Assembly: GCF_008642315.1 (NCBI RefSeq)
Contig: NZ_CP029192.1
Coordinates: forward strand, 5,704,001-5,768,000
From: Streptomyces venezuelae
GTDB lineage: Bacteria > Actinomycetota > Actinomycetes > Streptomycetales > Streptomycetaceae
Reading direction: 5' to 3'
DNA: 64,000 bases
How positions within the stretch are numbered: position 1 is the stretch's first letter; each line of letters opens with the position of its first letter. The notes below the pieces were generated by a model. It was not told the origin of the DNA, did no database searches, and was given only the letters and a program-made list of their open reading frames with translations. The translations under genes and the position numbers were made by a program. Below, piece by piece: positions 1 to 8,029 of the stretch.

Positions 1-413
1 GCCTGCGGCAGTTCGATGCGGCGCAGCCGCTGCAGCGGGGTGAAGTTCAGGGCGATGCCCGCCTCGCGCTGCGCGGGCGGCACCGCGGCGAGCGCGCCGC
101 GCACGATCTCCGACGCGTACGCCCCGTAGGTGATGCCGAGCGCGAGGACGCCCGCGAACATCGGCTGGAAGCTGATGTTGAACAGCGGCGGCACGGTGAA
201 CGCGATCCAGAACATGAAGACCAGCGACGACGTGCTGCGGAAGATCTCGAAGTAGGCCCCGGCGAGGAAGCGCACGATCCAGAGCCGGGACGTGCGCAGC
301 ACACCGATCGGGAACGCGATCACGAAGGCGAGCGCCGCGCTGAAGAACGTGACCTGGACGGTGATCCAGATGCCGGGCAGGAACCAGTTCCCGAAGAACT
401 CCGACGACATCAT
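1..413 (-). CDS. ehuC: Ectoine/amino-acid ABC transporter permease EhuC (partial)
   Basis: Inner-membrane permease of a polar amino-acid (HisM/GlnP-type) importer, cut by the left edge, so only about 137 N-terminal residues are visible. The translation begins MMSSEFFGNW and shows hydrophobic spans (residues about 15-35 and 60-85), then the family segment with GAYASEIVRGAL, the EAA-type loop that contacts the ATPase, and PPAQREAGIAL. The start ATG at 413 overlaps the stop of the binding-protein gene in an ATGA, so the two are co-translated. The Ehu name rests on the similarity of the partner binding protein to EhuB. The remaining subunits (EhuD, EhuA) are expected outside the window. The substrate could equally be another polar amino acid. 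Confidence 0.85.
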   Translation of the reverse strand, partial: MMSSEFFGNWFLPGIWITVQVTFFSAALAFVIAFPIGVLRTSRLWIVRFLAGAYFEIFRSTSSLVFMFWIAFTVPPLFNISFQPMFAGVLALGITYGAYASEIVRGALAAVPPAQREAGIALNFTPLQRLRRIELPQ

Positions 414-1342
414 GAGGAAGCGCCCTTCGCCGGGGGACACAGCTTCTCGACGGTCAGATCCGTCATCTCGGCCTCGGTGAAGCCGAACGGCTTGACGATC
501 CGCAGCAGTTCGCCGCTCTCCTTGAGCTTGTGCAGCTCCTTGTTGAAGGCGTCCCGCAGGTTCTTCTCGGAAGGACGGAAGGCGAAGCCGCCCGCTCCGT
601 AGGCCGGCTTGCCGTCGACGACGGGCTGGAACGGCTTCGTCGCCTCGACCCGCGCGTTGTTCTTGATCACCGTGCGCACGGTGACGTTGGTGCCGGCGAA
701 CGCGTCGACGCGGCCCTGGGCCACGGCGTCCATGCCCGCGACCTGGTCGGGCAGGACGAGCACGGACTTCACGCCCGCCGCCTTGGCGTAGTCGATCTCG
801 GCGTAGGCCGTGCCGCTCGCCAGCTTCAGGCCCTTCTTGGCGATGTCCTCGTACCCCTTGATGCCGTGGGGGTTGCCCTTCTTCACGATGAAGGAGTCGA
901 GCATGAGGTAGTCGGGGTCGGAGAAGAGGACCTGCTCGCACCGCGTCGGGTTGATGTACATGCCCGCCGAGACGACGTCGAACTGCCGGGCCTGTGTGAG
1001 CCCGGGGATCAGCGCGCCGAACTTCGTGGGCACCGCCTTGACCTTGGGTACGCCGAGGCGGGGGAAGATGACCTTGGCGATGGCCGGCGCCTCGCCCGTG
1101 ACCTCGCCGTTCTCGTCGATGTATCCGAACGGGACCTCGCCCGCGACACCGATCCTGACCGTGCCGCTGTCGCGCAGGCGGTCCAGCAGATCGCCCCCCT
1201 CAACCTTCCCCTCGTCGGGTACGCGGCTGCATGCCGACGCCCCGAGTACGCCCAGAGCCGCCCCGCCCGCTCCGGTGAGCAGTGCGCGGCGGCGCACCGC
1301 TCTGCCTGTGAATCCCTCGTTGTTCCCAAGTGGTGGAGCCAT
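410..1342 (-). CDS. ehuB: Ectoine/hydroxyectoine-type ABC transporter substrate-binding lipoprotein EhuB
   Basis: Extracytoplasmic solute-binding protein (bacterial family 3), about 310 residues from the ATG at 1342. The N-terminus has a twin-arginine-like RRRALLTGAGG stretch followed by a lipobox ending GASAC, so it is an exported lipoprotein. The mature part has family landmarks such as VRIGVAGEVPFGYIDENG, FDVVSAGMYI (the two-lobe SBP_bac_3 fold) and AFAGTNVTVRT. It ends in an ATGA overlap with the permease gene. Upstream start codons are open to 1474, but the residues before MAPPLG do not look like a signal peptide and no start has a strong ribosome binding site, so the exact start is uncertain. 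It is divergent from the DUF3830 gene, with 88 bp between them. Confidence 0.85.
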   Translation of the reverse strand: MAPPLGNNEGFTGRAVRRRALLTGAGGAALGVLGASACSRVPDEGKVEGGDLLDRLRDSGTVRIGVAGEVPFGYIDENGEVTGEAPAIAKVIFPRLGVPKVKAVPTKFGALIPGLTQARQFDVVSAGMYINPTRCEQVLFSDPDYLMLDSFIVKKGNPHGIKGYEDIAKKGLKLASGTAYAEIDYAKAAGVKSVLVLPDQVAGMDAVAQGRVDAFAGTNVTVRTVIKNNARVEATKPFQPVVDGKPAYGAGGFAFRPSEKNLRDAFNKELHKLKESGELLRIVKPFGFTEAEMTDLTVEKLCPPAKGASS

Positions 1343-1430
1343 GGGCGCGCGGCTACCCGACTCCAAGCGAGTTATGCCGTCGAATTCCGGCCCCTGATGC
1401 AATCGTTGTGCCCTTGACCCAGGGAGGAGC

Positions 1431-1940
1431 ATGGGACACATGGCAGAGCGATTCATCGAAGTCTCCCTCGCCAAGCGAGGGGTTCAGTGCACGGCGAAAC
1501 TGCTCGACGACCGGGCTCCGGTGACCTGCGCGGCGGTGTGGGAGGCACTGCCGCTCGGCTCGGACGTCTACCACGCGAAGTACGCGCGCAACGAGATCTA
1601 CGCCCTCTTCCCGGCCTTCGCGGACCGCGAGCCGCCCCTGGAGAATCCGACCGTCACACCCATCCCGGGAGATCTCTGTTATTTCTCCTTCTCCGGGACG
1701 GAACTGGGCACCCAGGCGTACGGCTACGAAGCGGGGGCCGACGTGAAGGCGGGCACCACCGTCGTCGACCTCGCCCTCTTCTACGAACGGAACAACCTGC
1801 TCCTCAACGGTGACGTGGGCTGGGTCCCCGGCATCGTCTGGGGCCAGATCGTCGAAGGCCTCGACCGGATGGCCGAGGCCTGCAACGACTTGTGGCGCGC
1901 GGGCGCGCAGGGGGAGACGCTGAGCTTCAAGCGCGCCTGA
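1431..1940 (+). CDS. DUF3830 family protein
   Basis: Conserved 169-residue protein of the DUF3830 family, which is predicted to be cyclophilin-like; no reaction is established. Visible features are the opening FIEVSLAKRGV, then TCAAVWEALPL, and the segment with YFSFSGTELGTQAYG, all typical of the family as I know it. The start at 1431 is supported by a strong Shine-Dalgarno (ggaggagc, 1421-1429). A second ATG lies three codons in. It is transcribed away from ehuB and converges on the amidase gene with only 7 bp between the stops. Family members often lie beside amidase, maleate-isomerase-like and transporter genes, as here, so a role in handling the imported compound or its breakdown product is likely but unproven. 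Confidence 0.8.
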   Translation: MGHMAERFIEVSLAKRGVQCTAKLLDDRAPVTCAAVWEALPLGSDVYHAKYARNEIYALFPAFADREPPLENPTVTPIPGDLCYFSFSGTELGTQAYGYEAGADVKAGTTVVDLALFYERNNLLLNGDVGWVPGIVWGQIVEGLDRMAEACNDLWRAGAQGETLSFKRA

Positions 1941-1947
1941 GGCGCGT

Positions 1948-3351
1948 TCAGCCGAGTGCGGGTGGCGTCACGGAGGCGCTGCCCGACTCGTACAAAGCCT
2001 GCGCAGCACGGAGCACCACCGCGTCCGCATGGCGTGCGGCCACCACCTGCACGCCGATGGGCAGTCCGTCGTCATCCGCCCCGCAGGGAATCGTCGCGGC
2101 GGGCTGCTGCGTGAGGTTGAAGGGGTACGTGAACGGGGTCCACCCGGTCCAGCGCCGGTGCCCCGACCCCTTCGGCACCTCGACACCCGCCTCGAACGCC
2201 GTGATCGGCAGCGTCGGCGTGACCAGCAGGTCGTACGTCGAGTGGAAGTGCCCCATGCGCCGCCCGAGGGCCATGCGGATGTCGACGGCCGCGAGGTAGT
2301 CCAGCGCGCTGTACCGCGCGCCCTGCCCGCAGACCTCCCGCAGCCCCGGGTCGAGCAACTCCCGCTGTGCGGGCGCCAGATGCTGCACGACGCGCGCCGC
2401 CCCGCTGAACCACAGGGTGTGGAAGGCCTCCACCGGGTCGGAGAAGTCGGGGTCGGCCTCCTCCACGTACGCGCCCTGCGCCGCGAGCGACTCCACCGCC
2501 CGCCGCACCGCCGCCGCGACGGCGGGACGCACCGCGACCTGCCCGCCGAGGGAGGGGGAGTAGGCGACGCGCAGACCGCGCACGCCCCCGTCGAGGCCCG
2601 CCCTGAAACTCCCCGCCACGGGTCCCAGCTGGGACCAGTCGCGGTCGTCGGGGCCCGAGATCACCTCCATCATCAGCGCCGCGTCCGCCGCGTCGCGGGT
2701 CATCGGCCCGACGTGCGCGAGCGTCCCGAACGGGCTCGCGGGATACAGCGGCACCCTGCCGTACGTCGGCTTCAGCGCGAAGATCCCGCAGAACGCCGCG
2801 GGGATGCGCACCGAGCCGCCGCCGTCCGTGCCGAGCGACAGCGGGGCCGCGCCGAGCGCCACGGCGGCGGCGCTGCCCCCGCTGGAGCCGCCCGACGTGC
2901 GCGACGGATCGTGCGGGTTGCGGGTGATGCCGCTCTGCGGACCGTCCGTGACGCCCTTCCATCCGAACTCCGGCGTCGTCGTCCGGCCGATGAACACCGC
3001 GCCGTGCTCGCGCAGCCGGGCGACGGAGGGCGCGTCCTCGTTCCACTTGCCCTCCGGGCGCACCGTCAGCGACCCCCGCAGCGTCGGCTCGCCGCGCTGG
3101 AGGAGCAGATCCTTCACGGACACGGGGACGCCGTCCACGAGCCCCTGCGGCGCGCCCCGCCGCCACCGCTCCGCACTGGCCTCGGCCTGCGACAACGCCG
3201 AGTCCGCCGTGATCCGCACGAAGGCGTTCACCCGCGGCTGGCTCTCCTCCGCCCGGCGCAGGGCCGCCCGCGTCGCGTCGACCGGACTGAATTCGCCCTT
3301 GCGATAGCCGTCGACCAGTTGTACAGCCGTGAGATCCGCGAGCTCGGTCAT
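1948..3351 (-). CDS. Amidase (amidase signature family)
   Basis: Amidohydrolase of 467 residues that cleaves a C-N amide bond in a small substrate. The Ser-cisSer-Lys triad is complete: K80 in PVSVKD, cis-Ser S156 in the glycine/serine loop GGSSGGS (154-160), and nucleophile S180 in GTDGGGSVRIP. The length is normal for the family and no signal peptide is seen, so it is cytoplasmic. The start at 3351 has a good ribosome binding site (GAGGAG). It lies 42 bp downstream of the 2-hydroxyacid dehydrogenase and is probably co-transcribed with it. The natural substrate cannot be read from sequence. The neighbouring maleate-isomerase-like genes suggest that a dicarboxylic acid amide is possible. Confidence 0.9.
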   Translation of the reverse strand: MTELADLTAVQLVDGYRKGEFSPVDATRAALRRAEESQPRVNAFVRITADSALSQAEASAERWRRGAPQGLVDGVPVSVKDLLLQRGEPTLRGSLTVRPEGKWNEDAPSVARLREHGAVFIGRTTTPEFGWKGVTDGPQSGITRNPHDPSRTSGGSSGGSAAAVALGAAPLSLGTDGGGSVRIPAAFCGIFALKPTYGRVPLYPASPFGTLAHVGPMTRDAADAALMMEVISGPDDRDWSQLGPVAGSFRAGLDGGVRGLRVAYSPSLGGQVAVRPAVAAAVRRAVESLAAQGAYVEEADPDFSDPVEAFHTLWFSGAARVVQHLAPAQRELLDPGLREVCGQGARYSALDYLAAVDIRMALGRRMGHFHSTYDLLVTPTLPITAFEAGVEVPKGSGHRRWTGWTPFTYPFNLTQQPAATIPCGADDDGLPIGVQVVAARHADAVVLRAAQALYESGSASVTPPALG

Positions 3352-3393
3352 GCAGGCTCCTCAGCAGACGGAGGGTCATCGATCGGGAGGCGA

Positions 3394-4413
3394 TCAATGA
3401 CCTGGGACATACCCACGTTCCTTGTCGACCACGTTGGTCAGCGGCCGGTCCGCCGCCCACGCCCGGAACAGCTCGACGAACTGCGCGCCGAGCGCGTCCC
3501 GCCAGCCGACCGTGTCGCCGCTCATGTGCGGGGAGACGAGCAGGCCCGGCGTCGTCCACAAGGGGCTGTCCTCGGGCAGCGGCTCGTGCTCGAACACGTC
3601 GAGGGCGGCGCCCGCGATCCACCGCTTGGTCAGGGCCTCGACCAGGTCGTCCTCGACGACGAGGGGCCCACGCCCGATGTTGATGAACCGAGCCGACGGC
3701 TGCATGAACCCGAAGCGCCGCGCGTCGAACATGCCCCGCGTGTCGTCCGTGAGCGGCGCCGCGCACACCACCCAGTCGGCCCTGGCCATCAGCCGGTCCA
3801 GCTCGTCCGTGCCGTGCACCCCGGGCCGCGCCGTACGGCCCACCAGGGCCGTGAGGATGCCGAGGCCCTTCAGGGTGCGCGCGATGGCCCGCCCGATGGG
3901 CCCCGAACCGATGACGCACGCGCGCGTGCCCGCGATCCGCTGGGTCTCGCGGTGGTGCCAGGAGCGCTCGCGCTGCAGCTCCAGGGTGCGCGGCAGGTCC
4001 TTGGCCAAGGCGAGGACCAGCGCGGCCACGTACTCGGCGATGGGCTGGTCGAAGACGCCTCTGGCGTTCGTCACGACGGTGTCGGACGCGGCGAGTTCGG
4101 GGCACATCAGATGGTCGACGCCCGCGCTCGCGGTGTGCACCCAGCGGGGCCGGGGGCCCTCGCCCGGCCAGGCGCGGCGCACCGCGTCCGAGGTGAAGTC
4201 CCACACCAAGAGGGCGTCCGCCAGGGGCAGTTGTTCGGCCAGTGTGGCCTCGTCGGCGTGCAGGATCCGGGCCTGTCCGGCCAGGCTGCCGAGGCGCGGC
4301 GGCGGGGTCGGTGGCGCGGCGTCAAGGACGAGGACGGTCGTTTCGGAAACCGACGGGACACCGTTTCGCAATGAGATTCCGCTTCCCTGTTCAGAGGTAC
4401 GGCCGGGCCGCAT
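3394..4413 (-). CDS. D-2-hydroxyacid dehydrogenase (NAD-dependent)
   Basis: Cytoplasmic oxidoreductase of the D-isomer-specific 2-hydroxyacid dehydrogenase family, about 339 residues. The Rossmann motif GSGPIGRAIARTL is in the middle. The catalytic Arg is expected in the segment CAAPLTDDTRG, the Glu in FEHEPLP, and the His is in SPHMSGDT, in the order Arg-Glu-His usual for the family. It would reduce a 2-keto acid or oxidise a D-2-hydroxy acid. The ATG at 4413 was chosen; a TTG two codons earlier (4419) is also open, and neither has a clear ribosome binding site. It is read divergently from the first isomerase gene across 247 bp and leads into the amidase gene. Confidence 0.85.
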   Translation of the reverse strand: MRPGRTSEQGSGISLRNGVPSVSETTVLVLDAAPPTPPPRLGSLAGQARILHADEATLAEQLPLADALLVWDFTSDAVRRAWPGEGPRPRWVHTASAGVDHLMCPELAASDTVVTNARGVFDQPIAEYVAALVLALAKDLPRTLELQRERSWHHRETQRIAGTRACVIGSGPIGRAIARTLKGLGILTALVGRTARPGVHGTDELDRLMARADWVVCAAPLTDDTRGMFDARRFGFMQPSARFINIGRGPLVVEDDLVEALTKRWIAGAALDVFEHEPLPEDSPLWTTPGLLVSPHMSGDTVGWRDALGAQFVELFRAWAADRPLTNVVDKERGYVPGH

Positions 4414-4660
4414 CGACAAGTCGGCTCAACCGTCTGAGATGTGCGGATTGACCACGCTCGCACCCGAACCTACCTTCGTCAACAGAGGCACTGCTGTACC
4501 GGCTGTCCAAGAACCAGTACTCTCCGTGCAGCCGATCGCACACGCTGTGTGGTACGCCCGCGCAGCCATCCCCGTCCCGCCGTCCCGGCGCGTCGCCGGC
4601 ATCGCTCGTCCCCGGCCTCCGGCCGGTCCCTGAATACACGCACGACCTTGGGGACTGCTC

Positions 4661-5497
4661 ATGGACGTCTCTTTCCTCGGCGGACCACACCCTCAACGCG
4701 GTGTAGGTGTCGTCGCCCCTTTCGACTTCGTCCTCGACCGCGAACTGTGGCGCTGGATCCCGGACGAGGTCTCCCTCCATCTGACCCGGACGCCGTACGT
4801 ACCCGTGGAGGTCAGCCTCGATCTCGCCCGCCTGGTCAGCGAGCACGAGACCCTCGCGGAGGCGGTCCGCGCACTGACCGCCGCCGAGCCCGAAGTCCTC
4901 GCGTACGCCTGTACGTCGGGCAGCTTCGTCGGCGGCACGCCCGGTGAACGCGCGATGTGCGAGGCCATGACCCGCGAGGGCGCGGTCGCCTCGGTGACCA
5001 CGTCCGGCGCGCTCCTGGAGGCCCTCGACGAACTCGGCGCGCGGCGCATCGCGCTCGTCACGCCCTACACGTGGTCGGTCACGCAGTCCCTGGAGGAGTA
5101 CCTGGCCGAGGCGTCGGTGGCCGTCACGGGCCGCGCCTACCTCGGCCTCACCCGGCACATCTGGAAGGTGCCCTACCGGGACGTGGCCGACATGGCGCGC
5201 CGCGCGGTCCTCGGCAGCGACGGGGGCGTGGACTGCCTCTTCATCAGCTGTACGAACCTCCCCACGTACGACGTCATCCCGCAACTGGAAGCGGAACTGC
5301 GGATGCCGGTGATCTCCGCGAACCAGGTGACGATGTGGTCCGCACTGCGTCGGCTGGGTACCCGTGCGGTAGGGCCCTATCAGGCACTGATCGATCCGAC
5401 GGCGAGGCCGGGCGCGAGTCCGCTGAACCCGCCGGCTCCGCCCCAGGGCCAGGGCCTGCCCGAAGTACCACCCGCAGAAGGAGGAGGCTGGACGTGA
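4661..5497 (+). CDS. Maleate isomerase / EutA-like Asp/Glu racemase-superfamily protein, copy 1
   Basis: Protein of 278 residues in the maleate cis-trans isomerase, arylmalonate decarboxylase and EutA group. Both cysteines expected at the active site of maleate isomerases are present: C84 in YACTSGSF and C197 in ISCTNLPTYD. It could isomerise maleate to fumarate or act in ectoine breakdown, as annotated for EutA. The C-terminal tail (residues about 250-278, proline-rich) extends beyond the fold. The stop overlaps the GTG of the next gene in a GTGA, so the two products are made together, perhaps as a heteromer. The position next to Ehu transport genes favours a catabolic role. Confidence 0.8.
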   Translation: MDVSFLGGPHPQRGVGVVAPFDFVLDRELWRWIPDEVSLHLTRTPYVPVEVSLDLARLVSEHETLAEAVRALTAAEPEVLAYACTSGSFVGGTPGERAMCEAMTREGAVASVTTSGALLEALDELGARRIALVTPYTWSVTQSLEEYLAEASVAVTGRAYLGLTRHIWKVPYRDVADMARRAVLGSDGGVDCLFISCTNLPTYDVIPQLEAELRMPVISANQVTMWSALRRLGTRAVGPYQALIDPTARPGASPLNPPAPPQGQGLPEVPPAEGGGWT

Positions 5498-6237
5498 CGG
5501 CACTCGGATTTCTCTACCCGGGGCACTCGGCCGAGGACGACTACCCCCGCATGGAGCAGATGCTCGGCAGCGACATCCGGCTGCAGGTCGTCCACACGGA
5601 CATCGGCGAGGACGCACACCGTGTCGACGCGCTGCTCGAGATGGGCGCGGCCGACCGGCTCGCGGCGGGCGTCGAGGAGCTGCGGCTCTCCGGCGCGGAG
5701 GCGGTGGTGTGGGCGTGCACCAGCGGCAGCTTCGTCTTCGGCTGGGAGGGCGCGCACGACCAGGTCCGCAAGCTGGCCATGGCGGCCGGGCTGCCCGCGT
5801 CGTCGACGTCGTTCGCCTTCGCCCATGCCGCGCGCGAGGTGGGAGCCACCCGTGTCGCGGTCGCGGCGACGTATCCGGAGGACGTGGCGGGCCACTTCTC
5901 CGCCTTCCTGAAGGACGGCGGAGTGGAGGTCGTGGCCGCCAGGGGGAGCGGCATCATCACGGCGGCGGAGGTGGGCACGTGGGGACGCGACGAGGTCTTC
6001 GCGCTGGCCCGCGCGGGCGACCATCCGGGCGCCGAGGCGCTGCTCCTGCCGGACACGGCGCTGCACACGGCGGCGTACGTCCGCGACCTGGAGGCGGAGA
6101 TCGGCAAGCCGGTCCTGACGGCGAACCAGGTCACCGTCTGGGAGGCGCTGCGGCTGGCCGAGCGCAGGGTGAACGCGCCGGCGCTCGGCGCGCTGTTCAC
6201 GAAGGAGCCGCTGGTCCAGGCGCCGGTGACGGGCTGA
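5494..6237 (+). CDS. Maleate isomerase / EutA-like protein, copy 2 (one active-site Cys missing)
   Basis: A 247-residue paralogue of the preceding protein, with the same WACTSGSF motif around C75. At the position of the second catalytic cysteine (SCTNL in copy 1) it reads PDTAL, with Asp about residue 187. Mechanisms in this superfamily use either two cysteines or one plus a special pocket, so this copy is unlikely to be an ordinary maleate isomerase. The GTG at 5494 was chosen because it overlaps the stop of copy 1 and has a very strong ribosome binding site (gaaggaggagg, 5478-5488). It may be a partner subunit of copy 1, or an enzyme with a different reaction. Confidence 0.75.
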   Translation: MTALGFLYPGHSAEDDYPRMEQMLGSDIRLQVVHTDIGEDAHRVDALLEMGAADRLAAGVEELRLSGAEAVVWACTSGSFVFGWEGAHDQVRKLAMAAGLPASSTSFAFAHAAREVGATRVAVAATYPEDVAGHFSAFLKDGGVEVVAARGSGIITAAEVGTWGRDEVFALARAGDHPGAEALLLPDTALHTAAYVRDLEAEIGKPVLTANQVTVWEALRLAERRVNAPALGALFTKEPLVQAPVTG

Positions 6238-6269
6238 GGAGTCACGAGGGAGGAGTCACGGCCGAGAAG

Positions 6270-6530
6270 TCACGGGCTGAGGATCAGTCTCACCACCGTT
6301 AACGTCTGGACCGATCCGGAGACGTAGTAGAGGACGATGGCGCCGTCGACCGTGGCTTCCCTGCGGTCGGGGTCGTCCCGTACGGGTGTGGAGCCGTGGC
6401 CGTACGGATCCCGGCCGATGGTACGGGTCAGGACGGCGCGGAACGCGTCGGCGTCGCCCATCTTGGCGAGGGTGTCGTCGGCGGGCGGCGCGTAGGTGAC
6501 GCGGTGCGTCTTGCGGTGACGAGGACTCAC
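6270..6530 (-). CDS. Small RelE/ParE-like protein, possible toxin
   Basis: An 86-residue basic protein starting MSPRHRKTHRV and ending in VQTLTVVRLILSP. The order is a basic N-terminal region, a helical stretch (DDTLAKMGDADAFRAVLTR) and a C-terminal strand pair (DGAIVLYYV...LTVVRLIL). Its size and its position directly after an antitoxin-sized gene, with a 4-base ATGA overlap, resemble a type II toxin of the RelE/ParE fold. I do not see diagnostic catalytic residues, so the assignment rests mainly on gene arrangement. Confidence 0.5.
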   Translation of the reverse strand: MSPRHRKTHRVTYAPPADDTLAKMGDADAFRAVLTRTIGRDPYGHGSTPVRDDPDRREATVDGAIVLYYVSGSVQTLTVVRLILSP

Positions 6531-6775
6531 GACGTGGACCGCCGTTCGGCCTCGTCGGAGGCGAGCCGGGCGAGGCGGGCCTCGGCATCGGGATCGGGTA
6601 CGGCCTCCAGCATCCAGTGCCGCATCACCGCGTGGATCTCGTCGACGCCCGCCGCGTTGATGGCCCGGTCGAACTCCGTGCGCCGGTGCGCGGGCAGGGC
6701 GGCGCGGATGTCGGGGAGGGTGTTGGGCACCTCGACCTCGACTCCGTCGACGAGGGTCTTCAGGGGATCAGCCAT
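6527..6775 (-). CDS. Small DUF6247-like protein, possible antitoxin
   Basis: An acidic 82-residue protein. The core (DIRAALPAHRRTEFDRAI then MRHWMLEAV) looks like the actinobacterial DUF6247 family, whose genes are often paired with a small toxin-like gene. The start ATG at 6775 gives a compact protein, and its stop overlaps the start of the downstream gene. Together they make a two-gene operon of toxin-antitoxin size. No DNA-binding motif is obvious. The family name is from memory of the sequence pattern and is tentative. Confidence 0.55.
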   Translation of the reverse strand: MADPLKTLVDGVEVEVPNTLPDIRAALPAHRRTEFDRAINAAGVDEIHAVMRHWMLEAVPDPDAEARLARLASDEAERRSTS

Positions 6776-6919
6776 GGCCAGCACGGTAGCCGTACGGGGA
6801 CGGCGACGCGCCGACGCGCGGCGAGGTCCGAGGTGCCCGGGGAATAAAACGGAGTGACCCTCCTGTTCTGGCTTCCCGTAGCCCGACATGACGTACGCAC
6901 GCAGTGCAGGAGGACCCCA

Positions 6920-8020
6920 GTGACAGTGGACCCGACCGACGACGGCATCCGCGGCGAGCGGTACGGCACCGCGCCCGTGCCCCTGTCCGTGCTCGACCTC
7001 GTCACGGTCGGCGCGGGGCGCACCGCCACCGACGCCCTGCGCACCGGCGTCGACATCGCCAAGCTGGCCGAGGCCCGCGGCTACCACCGCTACTGGGTCG
7101 CCGAGCACCACTCCATGCCGGGCGTCGCCTCGTCCTCCCCGGCCGTGATCCTCGCCCACCTCGCCGCCCACACCGGCCGCATCCGCCTCGGCTCCGGCGG
7201 CGTCATGCTGCCCAACCACGCGCCGCTCGTCATCGCCGAACAGTTCGGCACCCTGGAGGCGATGGCCCCGGGCCGCGTCGACCTCGGCCTCGGCCGCGCC
7301 CCCGGCACCGACGGCGCGACCGCCGCCGCCCTGCGCCGCACGGATCGCCTCAACGAAGGCGCCGACGACTTCCCGCAGCAACTCGCCGAGCTCACCCGCT
7401 TCCTGGACGACGACTTCCCCGACGGCCACCCCTACGGCCGCATCCACGCCGTCCCCGGCCCCGTCCAGTCGACCTCGCCCGGCGGCGTCCAGTCCGCGCA
7501 CCGCCCGCCGATCTGGCTGCTCGGCTCCTCCGGCTTCAGCGCCCGCCTCGCCGGCGCCCTCGGCCTGCCGTTCGCCTTCGCGCACCACTTCTCCGCGCAG
7601 AACACGATCCCGGCGCTCGACCTCTACCGCGAGTCGTTCAAGCCCTCCGCGCTCCTCGACGCCCCGTACGCGCTCATCGGCGTCTCGGCCCTCGCCACCG
7701 ACGACGAGAACGAGGCCCGCCGCCAGGTCATGGCCGCCGCCCTGAACATGGTCCGCCTGCGCACCGGCCGCCCCGGCCTGGTCCCCACCCCCGAGGAGGC
7801 GGAGGCACACCGGTTCACGGAGATGGAGCGGGACTTCATCACGTCCTGGAACTCCAACGTCATCCACGGCACCCCCGACCAGGTCCGCACGGGCCTCGAC
7901 GACCTCGCCAAGCGCACGGGCGCAGACGAGCTCATGATCACGGCCAACGCCCACACCAACGAGATCCGCCTGCGCAGCTACGACCTGATCGCGGACGCCT
8001 ACGGGCTGCCGGAGGCGTAG
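6920..8020 (+). CDS. LLM-class flavin-dependent oxidoreductase
   Basis: Luciferase-like monooxygenase of about 366 residues that would use FMNH2 and oxygen. Typical segments are [13 protein letters not shown] and [15 protein letters not shown] near the N-terminus (the group that includes YhbW/MsnO8-type proteins), then [10 protein letters not shown], the flavin-region segment [14 protein letters not shown], and [14 protein letters not shown]. The GTG at 6920 was chosen because it has the ribosome binding site aggagga (6908-6914); upstream codons back to 6854 lack one. It is a single gene, converging on the c-di-GMP gene with 9 bp between stops. The substrate is unknown. Confidence 0.88.
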   Translation: MTVDPTDDGIRGERYGTAPVPLSVLDLVTVGAGRTATDALRTGVDIAKLAEARGYHRYWVAEHHSMPGVASSSPAVILAHLAAHTGRIRLGSGGVMLPNHAPLVIAEQFGTLEAMAPGRVDLGLGRAPGTDGATAAALRRTDRLNEGADDFPQQLAELTRFLDDDFPDGHPYGRIHAVPGPVQSTSPGGVQSAHRPPIWLLGSSGFSARLAGALGLPFAFAHHFSAQNTIPALDLYRESFKPSALLDAPYALIGVSALATDDENEARRQVMAAALNMVRLRTGRPGLVPTPEEAEAHRFTEMERDFITSWNSNVIHGTPDQVRTGLDDLAKRTGADELMITANAHTNEIRLRSYDLIADAYGLPEA

Positions 8021-8029
8021 CGGCGCAGC

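Noticed and set aside
2029..4374. 781-codon plus-strand open frame
   Set aside because: Runs antisense through the amidase and the 2-hydroxyacid dehydrogenase, which have complete motifs; Arg/His/Gly-rich with no family features. A GC-rich shadow frame.
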